Positions 1 through 6,081 of a stretch of 64,000 nt of DNA are shown here, in pieces. Position 1 is the first letter of the stretch, and each line of letters begins with the position of its first letter. The DNA is taken from the NCBI RefSeq assembly GCF_020171655.1, contig NZ_JAIVAC010000001.1, positions 1 through 64,000 on the forward strand, read 5' to 3'. The translations under genes and the position numbers were made by a program. The DNA is from Exiguobacterium aestuarii (GTDB lineage Bacteria; Bacillota; Bacilli; Exiguobacteriales; Exiguobacteriaceae). The notes below the pieces were generated by a model. The model did no database searches. It saw nothing but the letters and a program-made list of their open reading frames with translations, and was not told the DNA's origin.

Positions 1-37
1 GGGATCTCCCCCTGTGAGGATAGGACGTTGCCAGGCA
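1..37 (+). rRNA. rrf: 5S rRNA, 3' end (partial)
   Basis: The first 37 bases match the 3' end of a bacillar 5S rRNA: the CCCCCTGTGAG helix, then TAGGACG, closing with the helix I strand TGCCAGGCA. The gene begins outside the window, so an rrn operon lies directly upstream of the tRNA array. Confidence 0.9.
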
Positions 38-44
38 AGATCGT

Positions 45-119
45 TCCGCAATAGCTCAGTGGTAGAGCAACCGGCTGTTAACCGGTAGGTCGTAGGTTCA
101 AATCCTACTTGCGGAGCCA
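45..119 (+). tRNA. tRNA-Asn(GTT)
   Basis: Cloverleaf with anticodon GTT in loop CTGTTAA, a TTCAAAT T-loop and encoded CCA. It is the first tRNA after 5S rRNA and is probably co-transcribed with it. Confidence 0.96.
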
Positions 120-130
120 CTTTCTCTTTT

Positions 131-221
131 GGAGAGCTGTCCGAGTGGCCGAAGGAGCACGATTGGAATTCGTGTAGGCGGCAAAACCGTCTCAAGGGTT
201 CGAATCCCTTGCTCTCCGCCA
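131..221 (+). tRNA. tRNA-Ser(GGA)
   Basis: Class II tRNA of 91 nt with a long variable arm. The anticodon loop TTGGAAT gives GGA. CCA is encoded. Confidence 0.96.
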
Positions 222-241
222 GTTTTTCAAAATCTAAACAT

Positions 242-316
242 GGCCCGTTGGTCAAGCGGTTAAGACACCGCCCTTTCACGGCGGTAACACGGGTTCGAAT
301 CCCGTACGGGTCACCA
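242..316 (+). tRNA. tRNA-Glu(TTC)
   Basis: Anticodon loop CTTTCAC (TTC), CCGCC/GGCGG anticodon stem and encoded CCA. Confidence 0.96.
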
Positions 317-332
317 TTTAATTTTATATCGT

Positions 333-406
<74 letters not shown>

Positions 407-415
407 TTAATGTCC

Positions 416-491
416 GGTCTCGTGGTGTAGGGGTTAACATGCCTGCCTGTCACGCAGGAGATCGCGGGTTCGAATCCCGTCGAGACCGCCA
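416..491 (+). tRNA. tRNA-Asp(GTC)
   Basis: Anticodon loop CTGTCAC (GTC), discriminator G and encoded CCA. Confidence 0.96.
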
Positions 492-522
492 TTTTTATTT
501 TTAGAAAATCAAGACTACATAT

Positions 523-598
523 GGCTTTGTAGCTCAGTTGGTAGAGCAAAGGACTGAAAATCCTTGTGTCGGCGGTTCGATTCCGTCCAAAGCCACCA
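523..598 (+). tRNA. tRNA-Phe(GAA)
   Basis: Anticodon loop CTGAAAA (GAA) and encoded ACCA end. Confidence 0.96.
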
Positions 599-603
599 TA
601 TGT

Positions 604-687
604 GGGGGGGTAGCGAAGTGGCTAAACGCGGCGGACTGTAAATCCGCTCCCTCGGGTTCGGCGGTTCGAATCCGCCCCCCCCCACCA
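604..687 (+). tRNA. tRNA-Tyr(GTA)
   Basis: Class II tRNA of 84 nt, anticodon GTA, CCA encoded. The acceptor stem is homopolymeric: seven G (604-610) pair with seven C (677-683). Confidence 0.95.
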
Positions 688-690
688 CTT

Positions 691-761
691 AGGGGCATAG
701 TTTAGCGGTAGAACTACGGTCTCCAAAACCGTCAGCGCGGGTTCGATTCCTGCTGCCCCTG
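691..761 (+). tRNA. tRNA-Trp(CCA), 3' CCA not encoded
   Basis: Anticodon loop CTCCAAA (CCA), 71 nt, discriminator G761. It is followed by TTTTAA, so the 3' CCA is not genome-encoded. Confidence 0.95.
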
Positions 762-776
762 TTTTAATTTAATCAT

Positions 777-853
777 GGCGATTGTGGCGAAGTGGTTAAC
801 GCACCGGATTGTGATTCCGGCATTCGAGGGTTCAATTCCCTTCAGTCGCCCCA
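777..853 (+). tRNA. tRNA-His(GTG)
   Basis: Anticodon GTG. The encoded extra G-1 faces discriminator C, as expected for tRNA-His. CCA is encoded. Confidence 0.96.
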
Positions 854-860
854 TTATTAT

Positions 861-935
861 TGGGCTGTAGCCAAGTGGTAAGGCATCGGATTTTGATTCC
901 GACATGCGAAGGTTCGATCCCTTCCAGCCCAGCCA
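861..935 (+). tRNA. tRNA-Gln(TTG)
   Basis: Anticodon loop TTTTGAT (TTG) and encoded CCA. Confidence 0.96.
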
Positions 936-939
936 TTTT

Positions 940-1014
940 GCGGAAGTAGTTCAGTGGTAGAATACGACCTTGCCAAGGTCGGGGTCGCGGGTTCGAATCC
1001 CGTCTTCCGCTCCA
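940..1014 (+). tRNA. tRNA-Gly(GCC)
   Basis: Anticodon GCC, discriminator T, CCA encoded. Confidence 0.96.
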
Positions 1015-1024
1015 ATGACTTTTT

Positions 1025-1098
1025 GGCGCCATAGCCAAGTGGTAAGGCAGAGGACTGCAACTCCTCTATCGTCGGTTCGATTCCGACTGGCGCCTCCA
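1025..1098 (+). tRNA. tRNA-Cys(GCA)
   Basis: Anticodon loop CTGCAAC (GCA), discriminator T, CCA encoded. Confidence 0.96.
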
Positions 1099-1107
1099 AC
1101 ATAATAT

Positions 1108-1188
1108 GCCGGTGTGGCGGAATTGGTAGACGCGCACGACTCAAAATCGTGTTCCTCTGGAGTGTCGGTTCGACTCCGACCACCGGTA
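1108..1188 (+). tRNA. tRNA-Leu(CAA), CCA not encoded
   Basis: Class II tRNA with anticodon CAA (loop CTCAAAA). A G1-T72 wobble closes the acceptor stem. Discriminator A1188 is followed by TCC rather than CCA. This is the last tRNA before the operon terminator. Confidence 0.93.
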
Positions 1189-1195
1189 TCCGTAT

Positions 1196-1225
1196 GACTC
1201 TAACTGAGGTTAGGGTCTTTTTTTA
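1196..1225 (+). terminator. Terminator of the rrn-tRNA operon
   Basis: The 9-bp stem GACTCTAAC/GTTAGGGTC (one G:U) has a 4-nt loop and is followed by a run of T. Confidence 0.9.
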
Positions 1226-1336
1226 TTTCAATTTCATATTTATTCCATATTGATTTGTAAATCAATGTAATTTAAAGTAAGTCATATAAAGCGATAAAAA
1301 TTATTTTTGTAAAAAGGAAAAAGAGTTTTATTTTTG

Positions 1337-1360
1337 TGACTAACTATTAATAGTTAGTCA
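1337..1360. repeat. Perfect 24-bp palindrome upstream of the islet gene
   Basis: The half-site TGACTAACTATT is followed directly by its exact reverse complement. The palindrome ends 8 bp before the ATG at 1369, and a TATAAT hexamer (1361-1366) follows it. It could be an operator over the promoter, or an RNA hairpin controlling translation. No strong Shine-Dalgarno sequence lies between it and the ATG. Confidence 0.8.
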
Positions 1361-1368
1361 TATAATTT

Positions 1369-1899
1369 ATGAAGAAAAATATTACATCAGGAAAAGCTAT
1401 AGAAAAACTAAGTCATGGGGGTGCAGTTTTGAAATCAGGAATAACGTACAGTGAAAACTCTATTGTTTTGTCAGTTGCTGCTGGACAAACAATTCATTTA
1501 ATCGAAAAATGCTTTGTACATGCTCATCCTATCTCGAATGGATATAATTATTCACCTACGAAATATATAACATTCCGTCAAGCAAATGGTGGTGTAATGA
1601 ACAAAATTTACACTATTGATCGAACGTTCCCTATCGAGATGAAAAATTGGGAAAGGGAAATTAATCAATTTGATATACCAGAAATCATAAAAAAAGAACT
1701 CACAATTTATATAACTAGTCGGTACAAAGACTTTGATTTTGACAAGGCCCCAAAATATAAATTTTATTTATTGCGTTTGCTTTGTGAACTTCCGAATAAT
1801 CCCCATCCTCCATCAAATAATGCAGGAGGATGGTACTATAATTTGAAAGATTTGAAAGAGAGTACTGGGGTCGTAAACACTATAAAAAAATCCAAATAA
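1369..1899 (+). CDS. Unrecognised AT-rich islet protein, 176 aa
   Basis: I do not recognise this protein. It is soluble-looking, with no signal peptide or membrane segment, rich in Lys, Asn, Ile and Tyr, and its codon use is far more AT-rich than that of its neighbours. A stop codon in the same frame just upstream fixes ATG 1369 as the first possible start. The usual Shine-Dalgarno sequence is missing; the nearest purine run (AAAGGAAAAAGAG, about 1314-1325) is more than 40 nt away, beyond a 24-bp palindrome. It may therefore be translated leaderless from the TATAAT at 1361, or the palindrome may fold and bring the purine run closer. It has no partner gene nearby. Acquisition by transfer is likely; function is unknown. 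Confidence 0.6.
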   Translation: MKKNITSGKAIEKLSHGGAVLKSGITYSENSIVLSVAAGQTIHLIEKCFVHAHPISNGYNYSPTKYITFRQANGGVMNKIYTIDRTFPIEMKNWEREINQFDIPEIIKKELTIYITSRYKDFDFDKAPKYKFYLLRLLCELPNNPHPPSNNAGGWYYNLKDLKESTGVVNTIKKSK

Positions 1900-2119
1900 G
1901 TCTGATTGATTGGGATACTTGTCGTGATAGATATTTTATTTGTTGGCGCTAAAGATTCACTAAACCATGATTTAATCATTATTACGTGAATAGTTTACTG
2001 AATAATATTATACGGAGAATACACTATTTGTAGTAAGCTGTGAATTATCCAACTATTAAACAATTAAGATATATCAAAATATTTTTTTCAGTGATTTTAG
2101 AAAAACTTACGAATACTTG

Positions 2120-2148
2120 TTGACAGTTTAATGGTATAGGTGTATATT
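2120..2148 (+). promoter_or_regulatory. Sigma-A promoter of tRNA-Gly
   Basis: A consensus -35 TTGACA (2120-2125), a 17-bp spacer and -10 TATATT (2143-2148). Transcription would begin near 2155, about 28 nt before the tRNA. Confidence 0.88.
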
Positions 2149-2182
2149 AACTGTAGTCGCTTGAACGACAACAATATTTCAT

Positions 2183-2253
2183 GCGGGTGTAGTTTAATGG
2201 TAAAACCTCAGCCTTCCAAGCTGATGACGAGAGTTCGATTCTCTTCACCCGCT
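2183..2253 (+). tRNA. tRNA-Gly(TCC)
   Basis: Solitary tRNA with its own promoter. The anticodon loop is CTTCCAA (TCC). The 7-bp stem GCGGGTG/CACCCGC is followed by discriminator T and then TCA, so a correct CCA is not encoded. Confidence 0.94.
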
Positions 2254-2257
2254 TCAT

Positions 2258-2288
2258 ATCTCTCTGCCGAGTGGCGGAGAGATTTTTT
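2258..2288 (+). terminator. Terminator after tRNA-Gly
   Basis: An 11-bp stem, ATCTCTCTGCC with GGCGGAGAGAT (one G:U), has a short loop and is followed by six T. Confidence 0.85.
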
Positions 2289-2320
2289 GTATGCGAAAAT
2301 ATATAGAGGAGGTGAACGGA

Positions 2321-3469
2321 ATGGACCCGTACACATTAAAACAACAAATCCTCGAGTATGCCGAAACCATCGGAATCGATGAGTTGAAAGTGACGACGGC
2401 TGATCCGTTCATCGTCATGAAACAGCGACTCATTCGACAGCAAGAGAAAGGGTTTGCCTCTGGGTTTGAAGAGCCCGACCTAGAGAAGCGTACAAACCCG
2501 GAACTCTTACTCGAAGAAGCCCAGTCAATCATTGCGATTGCGATTGCCTATCCAAGTAAGTTGAAAGACGCACCCCGTAGTGTCGCTGGAGAGAGGCGAG
2601 GGCTATTTGCCCGAGCCTCGTGGGGACTGGATTACCATCGCGCCGTCGGCAATCGATTAGAGCAGCTTCAAACGTACATTGAAGAGTTGGTTCCTGGAGT
2701 GCGTACGCGCTCGATGGTCGACACGGGTGAGCTCGTAGACCGGGCCGTCGCCGAACGTGCCGGAATCGGCTTCAGCGGAAAAAACTGCTCCATCATCTCA
2801 CCTGAGAAGGGATCGTACTTATATTTGGGGGAAATGATTTTAGACGTTTACTTGCCTCCGGATGAAGCGATTGAAGATGGATGTGGCGACTGTGATAAGT
2901 GTATGACGGCATGTCCGACAACGGCCCTTGTGGAACCAGGTGTACTGGATGCGAAACGTTGCATTGCCTATTTGACACAAATGAAAACGTTGATGCCACG
3001 AGAGTTTCGTTCGAAGCTCGGAGGTCGCTTATACGGATGTGATACGTGCCAGCAAGTTTGCCCGTACAACCGTAAAAAGGATTGGCGTCACCACGAAGAA
3101 TTGTTGCCGGAAGCAGAAATCGTCAAACCGCTGTTAGAGCCGCTCTTGACATTGAGTAACCGAGAGTTCAAACAAAAATTCGGACATTTATCTGGCGCAT
3201 GGCGTGGAAAGAAACCGATTCAGCGAAATGCGATCTTGGCGCTTGCACATTATCGGGAACCATCTGCAATCCCGATTTTACGTGAATTCATCCAAAACGA
3301 TGAACGTGAAGACATGCGAGCGACTGCAGTATGGGCGATCGGTGCGATTCTTGGTCCCGATGCCGAATCGATTTTTGAAGAAATTGAACGAAAAGAAGTG
3401 TCTGATATGGTACATGAAGAGATTCGTATCTATCGAGAGGAGTGGGCACATGAAGATCGTGTCGTCTAA
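2321..3469 (+). CDS. queG: Epoxyqueuosine reductase QueG
   Basis: QueG carries out the last step of queuosine synthesis, reducing epoxyqueuosine in tRNA to queuosine with cobalamin and two [4Fe-4S] clusters. The two cluster motifs are visible: CGDCDKCMTAC near residues 187-197 followed by a CP, and CDTCQQVCP near 240. The C-terminal third looks like a HEAT-type helical repeat, and the 382-aa length fits the family. ATG 2321 was chosen because AGAGGAGGTGA lies just upstream; an in-frame ATG at 2291 has no such site. The next gene, ogt, starts inside its last codons, so the two are translationally coupled. Confidence 0.95.
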   Translation: MDPYTLKQQILEYAETIGIDELKVTTADPFIVMKQRLIRQQEKGFASGFEEPDLEKRTNPELLLEEAQSIIAIAIAYPSKLKDAPRSVAGERRGLFARASWGLDYHRAVGNRLEQLQTYIEELVPGVRTRSMVDTGELVDRAVAERAGIGFSGKNCSIISPEKGSYLYLGEMILDVYLPPDEAIEDGCGDCDKCMTACPTTALVEPGVLDAKRCIAYLTQMKTLMPREFRSKLGGRLYGCDTCQQVCPYNRKKDWRHHEELLPEAEIVKPLLEPLLTLSNREFKQKFGHLSGAWRGKKPIQRNAILALAHYREPSAIPILREFIQNDEREDMRATAVWAIGAILGPDAESIFEEIERKEVSDMVHEEIRIYREEWAHEDRVV

Positions 3470-3890
3470 ATGGGGACCGTTAGCGTATGAATTAAACGCA
3501 GCGGGCAAACTGACAGCTCTTGAGTTCACCACACATGAACCGTCAGAAGAAGCCCCTGACTGGTTACAACATCTCATGTTGCGCGTTGAGCAGCATGGAT
3601 TCCATGAATCAGATCGTGCCTACATCGAAATGAAGGGAACACCATTTCAACAGGAAGTATGGGATGCGTTGTTGACGATTCCATATGGTGAGACACGGAC
3701 ATATAAACAAATTGCAGAACAAATCGGTCGGCCGAAAGCTGTTCGTGCCGTCGGCCAAGCGCTCAACCGAAATCCGTTACCGATTTTATTTCCGTGTCAT
3801 CGGGTGATTGGAAGCAGTGGGAAGCTTGTCGGCTTTGCAGGAGGGTTGTCTGAAAAGCAACGCCTACTTGAATTTGAAATGAAAAAGTGA
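3450..3890 (+). CDS. ogt: Methylated-DNA--protein-cysteine methyltransferase
   Basis: A suicide repair protein that moves the alkyl group from O6-alkylguanine to its own cysteine. The active-site PCHRV sequence is at about residues 115-119, preceded by the helix-turn-helix region (GETRTYKQIAEQIGRPKAVRAV). At 146 aa it is somewhat short in the N-terminal domain compared with many Ogt proteins. It starts at ATG 3450, 20 nt inside the end of queG, with GAGAGGAG upstream. Paralogues share the fold, so ogt versus a second copy is uncertain. Confidence 0.92.
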   Translation: MKIVSSKWGPLAYELNAAGKLTALEFTTHEPSEEAPDWLQHLMLRVEQHGFHESDRAYIEMKGTPFQQEVWDALLTIPYGETRTYKQIAEQIGRPKAVRAVGQALNRNPLPILFPCHRVIGSSGKLVGFAGGLSEKQRLLEFEMKK

Positions 3891-3902
3891 GGGAAATGAA
3901 CT

Positions 3903-4376
3903 ATGGCGATTCATGTCGTAATGTTTCAACCAGAAATACCAGCAAATACAGGGAACGTCTCACGTACGTGTGCGGCGACAAACTCGGTTCTTCATTTGAT
4001 TCGTCCGCTCGGTTTCTCGACAGACGATAAAATGTTGAAGCGTGCAGGGTTAGATTATTGGCAGTTTGTCGATGTACGTTATCATGATTCGTTAGAAGAA
4101 TTGTGGGAGAAGCATCCGGACGGACAGTTCTTTTATATCACGAAGTATGGGGAACAATATCCGAGTGATTTAGACGTTTCGGACGTAGAAGGCGACTATT
4201 TCTTTGTATTCGGTCGTGAAACGAAAGGATTACCGATGGAAGTGATTGAGAACAACTTAGACCGTTGTATCCGTCTTCCACAATCGAACCTCGTCCGTTC
4301 ATTGAACGTGTCGAATACAGCTGCCATCATTGTATATGAGGCTCTACGCCAACAGGGATATGCAGGGTTGAAATAA
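3903..4376 (+). CDS. trmL: tRNA (cytidine(34)-2'-O)-methyltransferase TrmL
   Basis: A small SPOUT-fold methyltransferase that 2'-O-methylates the wobble base of tRNA-Leu using SAM. Evidence is the start MAIHVVMFQPEIPANTGNVS, the central FGRETKGLP SAM-site segment and the C-terminal trefoil-knot sequence RLPQSNLVRSLNVSNTAAI. Length (157 aa) is typical. It lies 12 nt after ogt and closes the queG-ogt-trmL operon, so two of the three genes act on wobble positions of tRNA downstream of a tRNA array. Confidence 0.94.
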   Translation: MAIHVVMFQPEIPANTGNVSRTCAATNSVLHLIRPLGFSTDDKMLKRAGLDYWQFVDVRYHDSLEELWEKHPDGQFFYITKYGEQYPSDLDVSDVEGDYFFVFGRETKGLPMEVIENNLDRCIRLPQSNLVRSLNVSNTAAIIVYEALRQQGYAGLK

Positions 4377-4412
4377 AAAAAGAGCCGGATTCTTACGAAT
4401 CCCGGCTCTTAT
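4373..4412. terminator. Bidirectional terminator between trmL and a micro-ORF
   Basis: Arms AGAGCCGGATTC and GAATCCCGGCTCT (one bulge). On the minus strand the hairpin is followed by a seven-T run, so it fits the minus-strand micro-ORF best; the 3' flank is weaker for trmL. Confidence 0.85.
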
Positions 4413-4501
4413 TCGTTACCCTCAGGTTTACGGTTATATCCAGCTGTCAAAATCGCTGCGAGGAAGACGACGCTGATTCCAACCATCAATAATAGGCCCA
4501 T
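4409..4501 (-). CDS. 30-aa single-span membrane micro-protein
   Basis: The minus-strand frame encodes MGLLLMVGISVVFLAAILTA followed by a short charged tail ending PEGNE: one transmembrane helix and a small hydrophilic C-terminus. Support for a real gene is a GGGGG Shine-Dalgarno sequence 8 nt before ATG 4501, a TATACT -10 hexamer (plus positions 4538-4543), and an intrinsic terminator beginning in the last codons. I do not recognise the family. It is convergent with trmL and divergent from the membrane protein at 4605. Similar one-helix subunits belong to oxidases, transporters and stress systems, but nothing here assigns it to one. Confidence 0.65.
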   Translation of the reverse strand: MGLLLMVGISVVFLAAILTAGYNRKPEGNE

Positions 4502-4604
4502 CCAAAAATCCCCCTTTTAATCTCCATAACTATAAATAGTATAATATACTTGGTAGTAGAATTGCACTGAATATAAGAAATTACTGTGAAATTGGAGAAG
4601 GAAC

Positions 4605-5162
4605 ATGAAAACAAATGTGTACTTACTGAGCTATGCCCCACTCATCGGAATTATTTTGTTTTCCATGTCACTTGCGATTGCGACGTCCGAGTATGTGATC
4701 CAGTGGCTGAATCAAATTGGCGTATATAGTGAAATCATCGAACTGTTATCCGTGCAAGAAACGAAAGTATTCGTACTTGTCGTGTTCTTCACCATCTTCT
4801 TTATGTTGTTTAGTGCACTCAAACTGGTCGCCGATACGTTCAATCAACTCGGCTTCGCTTTTTTTGCGCGAGAAACAAACGGGACGTCACTCCATCGGCT
4901 TAAACCTGGGGCGATTATTTTCCTCATTGGTTCTGGGATCAGTTTTCTGTTTCTCAATACATTACTTGCCGTCATGGCCGTCCTCGTCTGTACGTTATTG
5001 ATGTATCTCTTTTACTACGTCTGGCAAGTGAGTCAATCGATGTCCGTTCCCCGAGCGATCGGCTTGTTGCTCATGCAAGGTGTCATGTGGGCGACATTGA
5101 TCAGTGGATTAGGATGGTCGATTCTGCGGCTGTTTAACTCTGTCGGGGACATCATCTTATGA
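4605..5162 (+). CDS. Integral membrane protein, YufK/DUF5366-like
   Basis: A protein of 185 aa with about five predicted transmembrane segments (roughly residues 10-30, 50-75, 100-120, 120-140 and 155-175). The N-terminus (YLLSYAPLIGIILFSMSLAI) and length resemble the Bacillus YufK group, as I recall it; this is a tentative family call. Its function is unknown. A Shine-Dalgarno sequence (GGAGAAGGAAC) precedes the ATG. Its stop overlaps the start of the next gene in an ATGA arrangement, so both are made from one transcript and may act together. Confidence 0.6.
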   Translation: MKTNVYLLSYAPLIGIILFSMSLAIATSEYVIQWLNQIGVYSEIIELLSVQETKVFVLVVFFTIFFMLFSALKLVADTFNQLGFAFFARETNGTSLHRLKPGAIIFLIGSGISFLFLNTLLAVMAVLVCTLLMYLFYYVWQVSQSMSVPRAIGLLLMQGVMWATLISGLGWSILRLFNSVGDIIL

Positions 5163-6034
5163 GAGAGAAATTTGAGCCGACGTTTGATGAAATAGAGGCG
5201 TGGTGTCAGACATTTGTTCCAAAAGAAACGTTGTACTGGATCGATTCTACTTTCTTTGAAGAATTGCCGAGTAGTGTCCTCATTTTACCGAGAGGAGAGT
5301 TTTCCCATCACCCCGCTTATAAAAATCCGCATCTTTCGAATGCCTATCTGACATGGATGATGGGGGAAGGCGTCACACATGTTGTCCATGCCCCGTCAAA
5401 CGCGATTGATGGTTTACGACATGACGTCAAGTCGCGTCTTCTTGAATATCAGGTGACGACGAATCGTGGGCTTGTGTTACCTCTTACGGTTGAGCAGCGG
5501 AATGAGGTATCCGATGACGCGATCGTGGAGAAGGATGGGCAATCTTTCATCGTCTTAGACGAGTCGAACTGGAACAAGCTTTCGACAGAAACCCGTCATT
5601 CGCTTATCTATCGCTATGCGAAAGAATGGGATACGTGGGAAGGGGAACGATGTGATGAACGGACACCAGCACATCTCGTTACATATGCGAACACATTTCC
5701 GATATATGAAGGGAGTAACTGTCTGGCAGCGACGTTATTCGCAGCTACACAACATGAGTGGATGATTCACCAGTGGATTCATCCGGAGACATTTCTTCAG
5801 ACGATTCAGCAGAGCGGTTTTGAAACGGTAACGGATGCTGTTCCGGAAGCAGGTGACGTCCTTACTTTTTGGAACGAACAAGAGCAACTTATTCACGCCA
5901 GCTACTGTGTTCGAAAAAACCTATATTTCAACAAGCACGGTCAAGTTCGTTTTAACCCATGGAAACTCATAAATCACGATGAATTATTGAAACACTGGGG
6001 AAGCTATCGCATGCGAATCGAACGCAGCGTGTAA
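5159..6034 (+). CDS. Unknown protein with possible papain-fold C-terminus
   Basis: This 291-aa protein is predicted cytoplasmic, without signal peptide or membrane helix. The C-terminal 120 residues have the order expected of a papain-like (NlpC/P60 or related) fold: a cysteine in GSNCLAATLFA (near residue 182), a segment EAGDVLTFWN, and a histidine in LIHASYCV followed by FNKHGQVRFNPW. The AGD...HA pattern is typical of NlpC/P60 domains, but the absence of an export signal is not. The N-terminal half (about 1-160) resembles nothing I know. It overlaps the upstream membrane protein gene by 4 nt. Enzymatic function is an inference from pattern only. Confidence 0.5.
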   Translation: MREKFEPTFDEIEAWCQTFVPKETLYWIDSTFFEELPSSVLILPRGEFSHHPAYKNPHLSNAYLTWMMGEGVTHVVHAPSNAIDGLRHDVKSRLLEYQVTTNRGLVLPLTVEQRNEVSDDAIVEKDGQSFIVLDESNWNKLSTETRHSLIYRYAKEWDTWEGERCDERTPAHLVTYANTFPIYEGSNCLAATLFAATQHEWMIHQWIHPETFLQTIQQSGFETVTDAVPEAGDVLTFWNEQEQLIHASYCVRKNLYFNKHGQVRFNPWKLINHDELLKHWGSYRMRIERSV

Positions 6035-6040
6035 GTCATC

Positions 6041-6079
6041 AAAAAAGAGTCAGCTGATGAAAATCGGCTGACTCTTTTT
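6041..6079. terminator. Bidirectional terminator
   Basis: The perfect stem AAAAAGAGTCAGC/GCTGACTCTTTTT lies between the convergent gene ends at 6034 and 6082 and serves both strands. Confidence 0.92.
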
Positions 6080-6081
6080 GA

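Larger units (their letters stand above)
1226..2110. other. AT-rich islet between tRNA genes
   Basis: This stretch is clearly more AT-rich than the rest of the window and carries one unrecognised gene (1369-1899). The part from 1900 to 2110 holds no convincing gene on either strand. It lies between a tRNA array and a solitary tRNA-Gly, a common insertion context, but I see no transposase, integrase or duplicated tRNA end. Foreign origin is an inference from composition and position. Confidence 0.55.

Noticed and set aside
832-1183. Open frames on the minus strand through the tRNA array
   Set aside because: They are antisense to well-formed tRNA genes and have no codon-usage signal or ribosome site of their own.
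2140-2382. Open frame crossing tRNA-Gly and its terminator
   Set aside because: It begins in the tRNA promoter -10 and runs through the tRNA and hairpin; the protein is not meaningful.
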